In this document: piece by piece, positions 1 through 6,841 of the stretch | Layout of the letters: every line of letters starts with the position of its first letter | Numbering within the stretch: the first letter of the stretch is position 1 | From: JBLFWJ01 sp047611425 | GTDB lineage: Bacteria > Bacteroidota > Bacteroidia > UBA10329 | Assembly (NCBI GenBank): GCA_047611425.1 | Contig: JBLFWJ010000037.1 | Span: forward strand, 1 to 21,044 | Direction: 5' to 3' | Length of the DNA stretch: 21,044 nucleotides | The notes under the pieces: generated by a model | Databases searched by the model: none | Seen by the model: only the letters and a program-made list of their open reading frames with translations | What the model was told of the DNA's origin: nothing | Translations under genes and position numbers: made by a program

Positions 1-188
1 ACTATGTAATCGATGCATTGATTGAAATCTGTGGTCATTCGACCATTCAAGCAGAACAATGCGCATTGATTATTCATAATTCTGGCAAATGCACGGTTAA
101 AACTGGCAGTTTTCGTGAGGTTCAACCTATGTGGGCTGAAATTATCGCACGTGGTCTTACCAGTACTATCGAGGAAAAGGTAGTATGA
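1..188 (+). CDS. clpS: ATP-dependent Clp protease adaptor ClpS (3' part)
   Basis: The 5' end lies outside the window; the frame runs from base 3 to the TGA at 186-188 and gives about 61 C-terminal residues. The fragment reads YVIDALIEICGHS, then QAEQCALIIHNSGKC and a TSTIEEKVV end. This is the ClpS core: a helix (xxVIDxLIExCGH), AEQCALIIHxxGKC, and a closing ARGLxxTIE strand. ClpS is a small cytoplasmic adaptor that hands N-degron substrates to the ClpA or ClpC unfoldase of the Clp protease. The stop overlaps the start of the next gene (ATGA at 185-188), so it is probably translated together with the NfeD-like protein. The family call is strong, but the N-terminal binding site for the Clp unfoldase cannot be checked here. 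Confidence 0.88.
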   Translation, partial: YVIDALIEICGHSTIQAEQCALIIHNSGKCTVKTGSFREVQPMWAEIIARGLTSTIEEKVV

Positions 189-655
189 GCCTATCGGTCG
201 TTCTGGCCGTGATCGTTCTCGGTGTAATTCTAATTCTTCTTGAAATTCTTGTCATTCCAGGAATTACCGTGGCCGGAATTGCAGGAACCATATTCGCGTT
301 TGGCGGAGTTGTAGCGGCATTTTATTACCACGGAACGATGGTGGGATTATGCAGTTTGGCAGTCTCAATCATAGTTGTCGCTATTTCGTGGTGGATACTT
401 TTAAACTCAGGAAGTTCAAGTTGGATGTCTCTTTCCAAAACATTGGAAGGAAGAAGTTCTGAATCAATGAAAGAACAGTTTACCGTTGGAGATGTTGGAA
501 CAACTGTGACACGACTTAATCCCATCGGGAAAGCCGATATAAATGGTAAACTTGTAGAGGTGACCAGCTTTAGCGGATTTGTTGACGAAGGCGAGGAAGT
601 GAGGGTTATCGAGGTTAAAGCCAATTCACTTATCATTTCAAATATTAAAGAATAA
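185..655 (+). CDS. NfeD-like membrane protein (short form)
   Basis: The 156-residue protein has three closely packed hydrophobic segments (about residues 3-25, 28-48 and 53-73) followed by a soluble tail of about 80 residues. The tail (VGDVGTTVTRLNPIGKADINGK, then a VRVIEVKANSLIIS end) has the pattern of the NfeD C-terminal OB-fold. Long NfeD proteins carry an N-terminal ClpP-like serine protease; it is absent here, so this is the short form. In known NfeD/flotillin gene pairs the OB domain is thought to work with the flotillin in membrane microdomains. The start overlaps the clpS stop by 4 nt and floA starts 5 nt after the stop, so the three genes probably form one transcript. The family call is strong; the precise function in Bacteroidota is not established. 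Confidence 0.85.
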   Translation: MSLSVVLAVIVLGVILILLEILVIPGITVAGIAGTIFAFGGVVAAFYYHGTMVGLCSLAVSIIVVAISWWILLNSGSSSWMSLSKTLEGRSSESMKEQFTVGDVGTTVTRLNPIGKADINGKLVEVTSFSGFVDEGEEVRVIEVKANSLIISNIKE

Positions 656-660
656 AAGCA

Positions 661-1653
661 ATGCCATTACCATTTTTAATCGTGTTAGCAGTTATCGGAA
701 TGGTCATCCTTTGGATGTTCTTCTATTACGTTCCAATAGGATTATGGATTACAGCCATGTTCTCAGGTGTCCCCATCGGAATTGGTGCCTTAATTGGAAT
801 GCGATTGAGAAAAGTGCCACCCACTGTTATTGTCAATGCCATGATCAGTGCCACCAAGGCTGGCCTGACCGTAAACCGAGACGCACTTGAGGCACATTTT
901 CTGGCGGGAGGAAGCGTGCAGAACGTAACGTTTGCGCTTATTTCTGCTGATAAGGCCAACATTCCACTAGATTTTAAAATGGCCACAGCCATTGACCTTG
1001 CCGGACGAGACGTGTTGCAAGCAGTGCAAATGTCTGTGAACCCAAAAGTGATTGATACGCCACCAGTTACAGCCGTTGCAAAGGATGGTATTCAGTTAAT
1101 TGCGAAAGCACGAATTACAGTACGAGCCAATATTGCGCAACTAGTTGGTGGAGCTGGGGAAGACACAATTCTTGCCCGTGTTGGCGAAGGCGTGGTATCA
1201 TCGATTGGTTCTGCGGAGTCACACAAAAAAGTACTCGAGAATCCAGATTCCATTTCAAAAGTCGTGTTAGCAAGAGGACTTGATTCTGGAACGGCATTTG
1301 AAATTCTATCCATCGACATCGCAGATGTTGATATAGGCAAGAATATCGGAGCTGAGCTTCAGATTGATCAAGCAGAAGCTGATAAGAATATCGCACAAGC
1401 GAAAGCGGAGGAAAGAAGGGCGATGGCCGTTGCCCTAGAGCAAGAAATGAAGGCTAAAGCGCAGGAAGCACGAGCGAATGTTATCCAAGCGGAAGTTGAA
1501 ATACCTAAGGCCATGGCCGAGGCATTTCGAAGCGGAAACTTGGGAATTATGGATTACTACAAGATGAAAAATATTGAGGCCGACACAGGCATGAGGGATT
1601 CGATTGGAAACCCAAGTAAGTCTGGAAAGAACGGCCCAAAAGGAAATAAATAG
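661..1653 (+). CDS. floA: Flotillin-like protein FloA
   Basis: The 330-residue protein matches the FloA (YqfA, former UPF0365) family in length and layout. An N-terminal hydrophobic hairpin (about residues 4-46) anchors it to the inner leaflet. A long SPFH/PHB-like region follows (NRDALEAHFLAGGSVQNV; AKARITVRANIAQLVGGAGE). Then comes an Ala/Glu/Lys-rich coiled coil (about 235-295: IDQAEADKNIAQAKAEERRAMA) and a polar tail. Flotillins oligomerise in the membrane and organise lipid or protein microdomains. The gene lies 5 nt after the NfeD-like gene, the common partner arrangement, and ends just before a strong intrinsic terminator. Nothing looks truncated. Confidence 0.93.
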   Translation: MPLPFLIVLAVIGMVILWMFFYYVPIGLWITAMFSGVPIGIGALIGMRLRKVPPTVIVNAMISATKAGLTVNRDALEAHFLAGGSVQNVTFALISADKANIPLDFKMATAIDLAGRDVLQAVQMSVNPKVIDTPPVTAVAKDGIQLIAKARITVRANIAQLVGGAGEDTILARVGEGVVSSIGSAESHKKVLENPDSISKVVLARGLDSGTAFEILSIDIADVDIGKNIGAELQIDQAEADKNIAQAKAEERRAMAVALEQEMKAKAQEARANVIQAEVEIPKAMAEAFRSGNLGIMDYYKMKNIEADTGMRDSIGNPSKSGKNGPKGNK

Positions 1654-1670
1654 TAAAAAGGATTAAATTG

Positions 1671-1708
1671 AAAAAATGCCCATTGGAATCAACCGATGGG
1701 CATTTTTT
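1671..1708. terminator. Bidirectional intrinsic terminator
   Basis: A 16-bp inverted repeat has arms at 1671-1686 and 1693-1708 around a 6-nt loop. One G:U pair is the only irregularity. The core is ATGCCCAT/ATGGGCAT, flanked by A6 on the left and T6 on the right, so a U-tract is made on either strand. It lies between the convergent floA (+) and DUF4920 (-) genes and should stop transcription from both sides. Confidence 0.92.
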
Positions 1709-1728
1709 ATTTCAGTCCATTAAATAGT

Positions 1729-2244
1729 CTACTCAATTAATACGCCTGTTGCCTCAAAGCTCAATTCGTATTCTGGCTCGGTGATTTTAGCGATTTCTTC
1801 TTCACTGTCTCCAGCATCCTCAGCATAATGCTGAAGCATGTCAACCGTAATCGTGTCGAAACTTGCAACACCTTGAATTGTGGCTATTCTTCCGGCACAA
1901 TCTTTTGGTACAAAGAATCCGTAATCTAAAAATCGAACTCTCATTTCGGTTTCTCCCTCGGCCATGGTCATCCAACATCCTTTTTTCTGACATGCTGCAC
2001 CGATTTCACCTTTTACGGTAACGACTGATCCTGAGCCGGCCTTTATCAAGTCAGGAAGTTCAGAAACTGTAAGGGTTTCCACCATTTTAAATTCGTCACC
2101 AAACCACTCGGCTGCAGTTTCCTCAGCCTCGGATTCGTGATCATGGCCTTCGTGTTCATGAGAATGGTCGTGTCCCTCGTGGTTGCCGGAGCAAGCAATT
2201 AAACTGGAAAGTGCTCCTAGAATAATGTAATTGAAGATTTTCAT
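1729..2244 (-). CDS. DUF4920 lipoprotein with His-rich N-terminus
   Basis: The 171-residue protein starts with a lipoprotein signal peptide (KIFNYIILGALSSLIAC; lipobox LIAC, Cys18), so it should be lipid-anchored in the envelope. Residues 22-36 hold seven histidines among Glu and Asp (GHDHSHEHEGHDH), a likely low-affinity metal-binding stretch. The rest (about 47-171) is a DUF4920 domain with its typical ACQKKGCWM motif (Cys85, Cys90) and the MRVRFLDYGFFVPKD strand. The function of DUF4920 is unknown; the two cysteines and the His tract suggest metal handling, which is inference. A perfect TAnnTTTG element lies 27 nt before the ATG. The nhaC gene is divergent. Confidence 0.85.
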   Translation of the reverse strand: MKIFNYIILGALSSLIACSGNHEGHDHSHEHEGHDHESEAEETAAEWFGDEFKMVETLTVSELPDLIKAGSGSVVTVKGEIGAACQKKGCWMTMAEGETEMRVRFLDYGFFVPKDCAGRIATIQGVASFDTITVDMLQHYAEDAGDSEEEIAKITEPEYELSFEATGVLIE

Positions 2245-2270
2245 AGTCTTGATTTTGTGTTTGTGTGGCC

Positions 2271-2278
2271 CAAAAGTA
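2271..2278 (-). promoter_or_regulatory. Putative -7 element for the DUF4920 gene
   Basis: The minus strand reads TACTTTTG, a perfect match to the Bacteroidota -7 consensus TAnnTTTG, ending 26 nt upstream of the ATG at 2244. That would give a leader of about 20 nt. No good -33 TTG is seen at the usual spacing, so the call rests on the -7 element alone. Confidence 0.4.
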
Positions 2279-2342
2279 ATACGATTGGCAAATGCAGAAT
2301 GTGACCTGTGTCGCTAATTCATATCTTGCCCAAAACACCAAA

Positions 2343-3770
2343 ATGACAGAACACAGACCTTCTCTGATTCAATCGTTGATTCCTATCTTATTCCTGATTG
2401 CCCTGCTTATTTTAAATGTGAGGCTTTACGGTGACGGAACGCTTGGTGGAGCAAATCAGATGGCGTTGTTGTTCTCGGGAGGTGTGGCAGCTTTGGTGGC
2501 CATCTATATAGGACAACGTTGGGAGGATATTTTTGAAGGTGTTATTAAGAGCATTTCCTCCGCCATGGGCGCAATCATTATCCTTTTAATGATTGGTGCC
2601 TTGGCCGGAACATGGATGATAAGTGGCGTAGTGCCAGCAATGATTTACTACGGATTGGAGGTGCTGAATCCTACCATATTTCTTGTTGCATCTTGCATGG
2701 TTTGTATTGTCGTGTCTCTTGCGACTGGAAGTTCTTGGACCACCGTTGCAACGGTTGGTATTGCGTTGATGGGAATTGGGCAAGTACTGGGAATTGACAA
2801 GGGAATGATTGGTGGAGCCATCATTTCGGGTGCATATTTCGGTGATAAAATGTCGCCTTTGAGCGACACAACCAACCTAGCTCCTGCAATGGCAGGCACG
2901 GATTTGGTTACCCACATTAAGCATATGAGCTACACGACTATACCATCCATCATGATCACTTTGCTCATTTTTTTGGTAATGGGATTCTCGGTTGGTTCCA
3001 ATGCTAGTGTTGAAGGTGTGGATGTACTTCAAGCGGCAATTGCTTCTAAGATTAATATTACTCCGTGGTTGTTTCTAGTTCCTGTTAGCGTTATCGTTTT
3101 GATTGTAAAAAAAGTACCTGCTGTACCAGCATTGCTTGCTGGAAGTATCATGGGCGGGATTTTTGCTATAGGATTTCAAGGTCCATTATTAGAGGAATTA
3201 TCGGGTCAATCTGGATGGACAGCATCCTACATGATGGTGATTGATGCGATGACCACAGATGTAAGTATTACGACTGACAATGCTTTGGTAAATGACTTAT
3301 TGAGTTCAAGCGGTATGTATGGTATGCTGAACACCATTTGGTTGGTATTATGTGCAATGATGTTTGGAGGGGCGATGGAGGCCAGCGGTATGCTTAAGCG
3401 AATCACCGAATCAGTTATTCAATTGGCAAAAACGACAGGTTCATTGATAGCAACCACAACTGGAACGTGTGTGTTGTTCAACCTAACAGCATCAGATCAA
3501 TATCTGGCTATTGTTGTGCCGGGTAGGATGTTCGCATCGGAGTATAAGGATCGCGGATTGGCGCCTGAAAACTTAAGTAGGACGTTGGAAGATGCAGGCA
3601 CGGTTACATCCCCATTAATCCCATGGAATGGATGCGGTGCCTATCATAGTGGAGTTTTGGGGGTAGCCACCGGAGAATATTTCATGTACGCTTTCTTCAA
3701 TTTGATCAGCCCTTTAATGACCATTATTTTTGGCTACATGGGCTGGAAAATCAATAAGTTAAAGAAGTGA
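2343..3770 (+). CDS. nhaC: Na+/H+ antiporter, NhaC family
   Basis: A polytopic membrane protein of 475 residues with about 11-13 hydrophobic segments. The family signature GDKMSPLSDTTNLAPAM lies at about residues 167-183. A second conserved region near the C-terminus has LTASDQYLAIVVPGRMF, LEDAGTVTSPLIPWNGCGAY. NhaC proteins exchange Na+ (some relatives exchange malate/lactate) for protons across the inner membrane, for pH and salt homeostasis; the exact substrate cannot be told from sequence. The frame is open to an ATG at 2292, but I choose 2343. The extra 17 residues (MQNVTCVANSYLAQNTK) are polar and overlap the promoter region of the divergent gene, while the family usually begins with a short polar stretch before the first helix. 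Its stop lies 2 nt from the stop of the convergent SiaB-like gene. Confidence 0.9.
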   Translation: MTEHRPSLIQSLIPILFLIALLILNVRLYGDGTLGGANQMALLFSGGVAALVAIYIGQRWEDIFEGVIKSISSAMGAIIILLMIGALAGTWMISGVVPAMIYYGLEVLNPTIFLVASCMVCIVVSLATGSSWTTVATVGIALMGIGQVLGIDKGMIGGAIISGAYFGDKMSPLSDTTNLAPAMAGTDLVTHIKHMSYTTIPSIMITLLIFLVMGFSVGSNASVEGVDVLQAAIASKINITPWLFLVPVSVIVLIVKKVPAVPALLAGSIMGGIFAIGFQGPLLEELSGQSGWTASYMMVIDAMTTDVSITTDNALVNDLLSSSGMYGMLNTIWLVLCAMMFGGAMEASGMLKRITESVIQLAKTTGSLIATTTGTCVLFNLTASDQYLAIVVPGRMFASEYKDRGLAPENLSRTLEDAGTVTSPLIPWNGCGAYHSGVLGVATGEYFMYAFFNLISPLMTIIFGYMGWKINKLKK

Positions 3771-3772
3771 TT

Positions 3773-4318
3773 CTAGAGATTCGCAGGAAGGCTAATCTTC
3801 AACGAAAAGAACTTGAGATTGTCGTCTACATCCTGAAATTGGAATTCAAGCTTCCGGGTAGATTTTTTTCTCATATCGATAAGTCCGAGGCCAGCTCCGC
3901 CCTTCGATGACATCGGGACAACAGATTGCTTGATTACAACTCCGAACAGATAAGCCAATTCTTCCGCATCAAGGCTGTTGAGTTTGGTCAATATATCTTC
4001 TAAAACAACCGCTTCTTCACTCTTGACAATATTCCCACTAATGATATTGTAGGAACCTTCTCCTTTGGAAAAAATAAACTCAGGCGGATAAGTTGAACCT
4101 TCTTGTCCCGTATATCCGTGTAATTGAAGGTTTTGAAGACTTTCTATTGATAGGTGAACCAATCGCTTTTTAAGCAGTTTACTTATACCATCGGCATCAA
4201 CTAGCTTCTCCACTTTGGGAAGCAGGTCCAAAAGATTATTTGTGGTTACTTCACCAACATGATTCAGTAGAATCTCATCGTGATTCAATATGGCGTGTCT
4301 GTCAAATTTCAACTGCAT
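3773..4318 (-). CDS. SiaB-like (DUF6272) kinase-fold protein
   Basis: The 181-residue soluble protein resembles the SiaB/DUF6272 family, which has a GHKL (HATPase) fold. An N-box-like stretch, LSIESLQNLQLHG, lies at about residues 56-68 with Glu59 and Asn63. A G-box, GGAGLGLIDM, lies at 140-149. In Pseudomonas, SiaB phosphorylates SiaC and is opposed by the SiaA phosphatase, which controls c-di-GMP output; related proteins in Bacteroidota are less well understood. No SiaA- or SiaC-like gene is visible nearby, so its partner is unknown. There is no membrane segment or sensor domain. It converges on nhaC with a 2-nt gap and lies 80 nt after the start of the upstream intergenic region. The family call is fairly good; kinase activity is inferred. 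Confidence 0.72.
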   Translation of the reverse strand: MQLKFDRHAILNHDEILLNHVGEVTTNNLLDLLPKVEKLVDADGISKLLKKRLVHLSIESLQNLQLHGYTGQEGSTYPPEFIFSKGEGSYNIISGNIVKSEEAVVLEDILTKLNSLDAEELAYLFGVVIKQSVVPMSSKGGAGLGLIDMRKKSTRKLEFQFQDVDDNLKFFSLKISLPANL

Positions 4319-4398
4319 TGCGTGGCAAGAAAGCTAAATATACTATTTAAACGAAAAAATAACTGAAACGTGTGCTCAAAGTGAATGTCGTTTATCGA

Positions 4399-6258
4399 TT
4401 ACTGTTTAGACACTTTAACGCTGAAAACGCCATCTGCGGTCTCAATAGACAACGAATAAAGGCCTGTTGCTAGGCCATCGGCATTCAATTGCAAATAGGA
4501 GAGTCCTGAACTCACGTTTTCTATTTTGTTCATGTAAACGACTCGTCCAGCCATGTCTTGCATTCGAATTGTTACGTCTCCTGATTGAAATATATTGAAC
4601 TGAACCACAAGCCGATCCATGAATGGATTTGGGTAAGCACTGACGATAACCGGAGCATAGTTTTCCGAAATTAAAGTGTTAACTACCGTATCTTCTATCG
4701 TATAGATGGAAGGAGCCAAAGGCTGTTCATCATCGATGGGAGGGTTAGGGTTGGCTGCAGCCGTAAAGTGATTGTCACCATCATTGCACATCCATGATTC
4801 TCCAGGGACATCGTTGAATTGTTGGCTACTAAGCGTTGATACAAAAACCCAATCGCCCTGTACCCGGCTTTGATCCATATCAAGCACCATGTATCCATGC
4901 TGGGTGAGGTTTACATATTTCATGTGAGGATTAGCGGCCATTACTATTGCCGCAGGATCACCAATAGGAATGTCAATCGGAATTCCGGGAGATGTAACGC
5001 TGGTAACTACAAACTCAACTCCGGCAGAGTTGGTTCCTGTAGCTGGGTCATAGTCTGTAAGAGGAAGGTCGTTGGCCCATGCGGTGTGAATATCACCAGT
5101 GAGCACAACCATGTTGTCAATATTGTTGTCGGCCAGAAACGAATAGAGGCTGTCACGTTCTGCTGGGTAACCATCCCATTGGTCATTATTGACCACCGTA
5201 CCAAAGATTGTCAAAGGAGCCATCATTACTTGTTGCCCAACTAGTTTCCATTTAGCCGTTGAGCTTTGAAGTTCTTCGTAAAACCACTGTCGTTGCGTAT
5301 CACCCAATAAAGAACGGGCCGAATCTGTTCCGGAACCCTGTTCGTCTCGACCGTACAGTCTGGTGTCGAGCATAATCATATCTAGAAGGTCACCGTATTC
5401 AAAGTCTCTGAAAATTCTGAGAGAATCAGCAGGGTCGGGCTTTCTTATCGGAAGCCACTCATCGTTAGCTTTCGAACCGGCAGCCATTCTATCTGTCCAA
5501 GCACCTTCGCCTCCCTCGGTATGATTGCCTGCCCCACCGTTGTATGAGTTATTTGCGGTTTCATGATCATCCCAAACGTTTATAAAAGGGAATTGCTGAT
5601 GTATATACATCAGGTCAGGGTCTAATCGATAATGTGAGTATCTAGTTCTATAATCCGAGAGGCTGATAATTTCATTCCCTGGTTCAACGTTACGTCCGTC
5701 AATGCTGCTGGTATAACCACCGGCCTCATATTCGTAGATATAGTCGCCTAGATGAAGAACAGCATCTACATCATTTCTCTGAACAATGCTATTGTAAGCA
5801 TTGAAGTACCCATGCTCATAGCTTGAGCAAGAAAGTACCGCGAATCGGGCGTGATCAACTGAACCTTCCGGTGCAGTTCTGGTTCGACCAATTAAAGAGT
5901 AGTCTCCTCCAATCTCGAAATCGTAATAATACCACGTAGCGGCATTTAGTCCTGTGATATCCACTTTTACTGTCCAATCCTTTGCCGGTGATGATGAGGC
6001 CGTTCCCGTGGCCACAATATCAGTGAATAATGTATCCGTTGCCATTCGCCAATTCAGGTCTTGAGGAGTGCTTTCGTTTGTGGTAAGGCGAGTCCAAATA
6101 ATTACACGGTCAGCCATAGGGTCCCCAGATGCTACTCCATGGTAAAACGGAGCAAGATCTGGATTTAGGTCACTTCTAGAACTAAAATCGACCACATCAT
6201 TCTGGGCGAACACGGCAACTGAAAGTCCCAGCGCGAATAAGGTAAAAAGTTGTTTCAT
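4399..6258 (-). CDS. PhoD-type alkaline phosphatase with T9SS tail
   Basis: The 619-residue protein has a signal peptide ending FAQ (residues 1-19). A PhoD N-terminal Fn3-like domain follows (GVASGDP, RVIIWTRL at about 41-58). The metallophosphoesterase domain contains LSCSSYEHGY (142-151), HLGDYIYEY (169-177), NVWDDHETANN (227-237) and LTGDIHTAW (386-394), which are the expected metal and active-site motifs. Residues about 536-619 form a T9SS sorting domain (SAYPNPFMDRLVVQF, then GRVVYMNK and GLYSLSIETADG). PhoD enzymes release phosphate from mono- and diesters, usually with Ca2+/Fe3+. This one should be exported by the Sec system, then carried by T9SS to the surface or medium. A perfect TAnnTTTG lies 24 nt before the ATG. 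No Pho-box-like repeat was recognised. Confidence 0.92.
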   Translation of the reverse strand: MKQLFTLFALGLSVAVFAQNDVVDFSSRSDLNPDLAPFYHGVASGDPMADRVIIWTRLTTNESTPQDLNWRMATDTLFTDIVATGTASSSPAKDWTVKVDITGLNAATWYYYDFEIGGDYSLIGRTRTAPEGSVDHARFAVLSCSSYEHGYFNAYNSIVQRNDVDAVLHLGDYIYEYEAGGYTSSIDGRNVEPGNEIISLSDYRTRYSHYRLDPDLMYIHQQFPFINVWDDHETANNSYNGGAGNHTEGGEGAWTDRMAAGSKANDEWLPIRKPDPADSLRIFRDFEYGDLLDMIMLDTRLYGRDEQGSGTDSARSLLGDTQRQWFYEELQSSTAKWKLVGQQVMMAPLTIFGTVVNNDQWDGYPAERDSLYSFLADNNIDNMVVLTGDIHTAWANDLPLTDYDPATGTNSAGVEFVVTSVTSPGIPIDIPIGDPAAIVMAANPHMKYVNLTQHGYMVLDMDQSRVQGDWVFVSTLSSQQFNDVPGESWMCNDGDNHFTAAANPNPPIDDEQPLAPSIYTIEDTVVNTLISENYAPVIVSAYPNPFMDRLVVQFNIFQSGDVTIRMQDMAGRVVYMNKIENVSSGLSYLQLNADGLATGLYSLSIETADGVFSVKVSKQ

Positions 6259-6281
6259 GGAATTGTAAAGGGTGTAAAACC

Positions 6282-6289
6282 CAAATGTA
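6282..6289 (-). promoter_or_regulatory. Putative -7 element for the PhoD gene
   Basis: The minus strand reads TACATTTG, an exact match to TAnnTTTG, ending 23 nt before the ATG at 6258. That predicts a leader of about 15-18 nt. No convincing TTG is found 17-23 nt further upstream, so confidence is moderate. Confidence 0.45.
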
Positions 6290-6326
6290 CCAATTGACAG
6301 ATAATTATGGCTTTGCTATAAATGGA

Positions 6327-6358
6327 GAACCCCGATTCCATTTCTGAAATCGAGGTTC
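6327..6358 (-). terminator. Hairpin downstream of rnpB, possible terminator
   Basis: Inverted arms GAACCCCGATT (6327-6337) and AATCGAGGTTC (6348-6358) form an 11-bp stem with one G:U pair and a 10-nt loop. It lies a few bases past the expected 3' end of the RNase P RNA on the minus strand. The T-run that follows is weak, so it may terminate poorly or only protect the precursor 3' end. Confidence 0.5.
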
Positions 6359-6362
6359 ATAA

Positions 6363-6745
6363 ATACAGACCTATAAGCCGGGTTCTGTCATCCATCAGAG
6401 ACGGACCCTTGTCATTTGTCTAATCGACCTACCCTTTCTGACTCTGCCGAAACAGATGGGACGAGCCGCCCCAAGTTCAGAATTTACATGGTCTTTCAAC
6501 CCGTAAGGTTTACCCTACAAACGAATCACTCCGCCTGCACGTGAGCTCTTACCTCACATTTTCACCCTTACCTGAAACCACACTTCGACAAGCTCAGTAT
6601 GACTTCGGGCGGTTATTTTCTGCGGCACTTGCTGTCTGAAAGCGAACTCTCAGCCTCCATTTTCATAGAGTACGGTGCCCTGTGTTGCCCGGACTTTCCT
6701 CCCCCATTCACCAAGGTGAATGACAGCGACAAGGCAGTCTGCGAG
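6363..6745 (-). ncRNA. rnpB: RNase P RNA (bacterial type A)
   Basis: Reading the minus strand, all the conserved RNase P blocks appear in order. GGGGGAGGAAAGTCCGGGC comes near the 5' end (about 6685-6704), just after a perfect 8-bp CATTCACC/GGTGAATG P3-type hairpin. AGAAAATAACCGCC and GGTAAGGGTGAAA flank P12, then GTAAGAGCTCAC, GGGTAAACC and finally ACAGAACCCGGCTTATAGG near 6371-6389. CAGAC (6737-6741) pairs with GTCTG (6366-6370) as P1. The RNA is the catalytic part of RNase P, which trims the 5' ends of pre-tRNAs. Ends are estimated from P1 and may be off by several bases. The P12 hairpin is made from a repeat-like sequence (see findings). The gene lies downstream of the DUF2027-Smr gene on the same strand but probably has its own promoter. 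Confidence 0.95.
6574..6606. repeat. Repeat-like element forming P12 of rnpB
   Basis: Arms GAAACCACACT (6574-6584) and AGTATGACTTC (6596-6606) can form an 11-bp stem (with G:U pairs in the RNA) around an 11-nt loop, in the P12 position. It shares the spaced pattern TTCG-N4-GCTC-N-G-N-ATGACT with the element at 6767-6838. From memory, sequences like CTTCGACAAGCTCAG recur between genes in many environmental bacterial genomes; that needs a search. Confidence 0.55.
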
Positions 6746-6747
6746 CG

Positions 6748-6755
6748 CGAAGATA
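6748..6755 (-). promoter_or_regulatory. Putative -7 element for rnpB
   Basis: The minus strand reads TATCTTCG, one mismatch from TAnnTTTG. It is placed so that transcription would begin near 6742, which agrees with the 5' end predicted from P1 pairing. The -33 region falls inside the arm of the palindromic element at 6767-6776, and no clear TTG is present there. Confidence 0.4.
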
Positions 6756-6766
6756 CGTGTTCGGGC

Positions 6767-6838
6767 GTCACTCAGACCAGAGCAATGCGAGGGAAAAGTT
6801 CCCAAGCAATGAGATTCTTCGCTACGCTCTGAATGACT
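6767..6838. repeat. Palindromic repeat upstream of rnpB
   Basis: Terminal arms GTCACTCAGA (6767-6776) and TCTGAATGAC (6828-6837) are inverted with one mismatch. The centre holds a second hairpin, GGGAA-AAG-TTCCC (6791-6803), and GCAATG occurs twice as a direct repeat (6782-6787, 6806-6811). The right half contains TTCG-N4-GCTC-N-G-N-ATGACT (6818-6838), the same spaced pattern as the P12 element. It lies between the Smr gene stop and the rnpB promoter and has the look of a REP- or MITE-like sequence, with no coding capacity. Confidence 0.6.
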
Positions 6839-6841
6839 GGG

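Noticed and set aside
2292..2342. Upstream start for nhaC
   Set aside because: The 17 extra residues are not family-like and overlap the promoter region of the divergent DUF4920 gene.
4870..5244. Open frame of 124 codons on the plus strand
   Set aside because: It is antisense to the PhoD phosphatase gene and has no recognisable protein features.
6599..6832. Open frame of 77 codons on the plus strand
   Set aside because: It lies inside and upstream of the RNase P RNA on the opposite strand, and the product has no family features.
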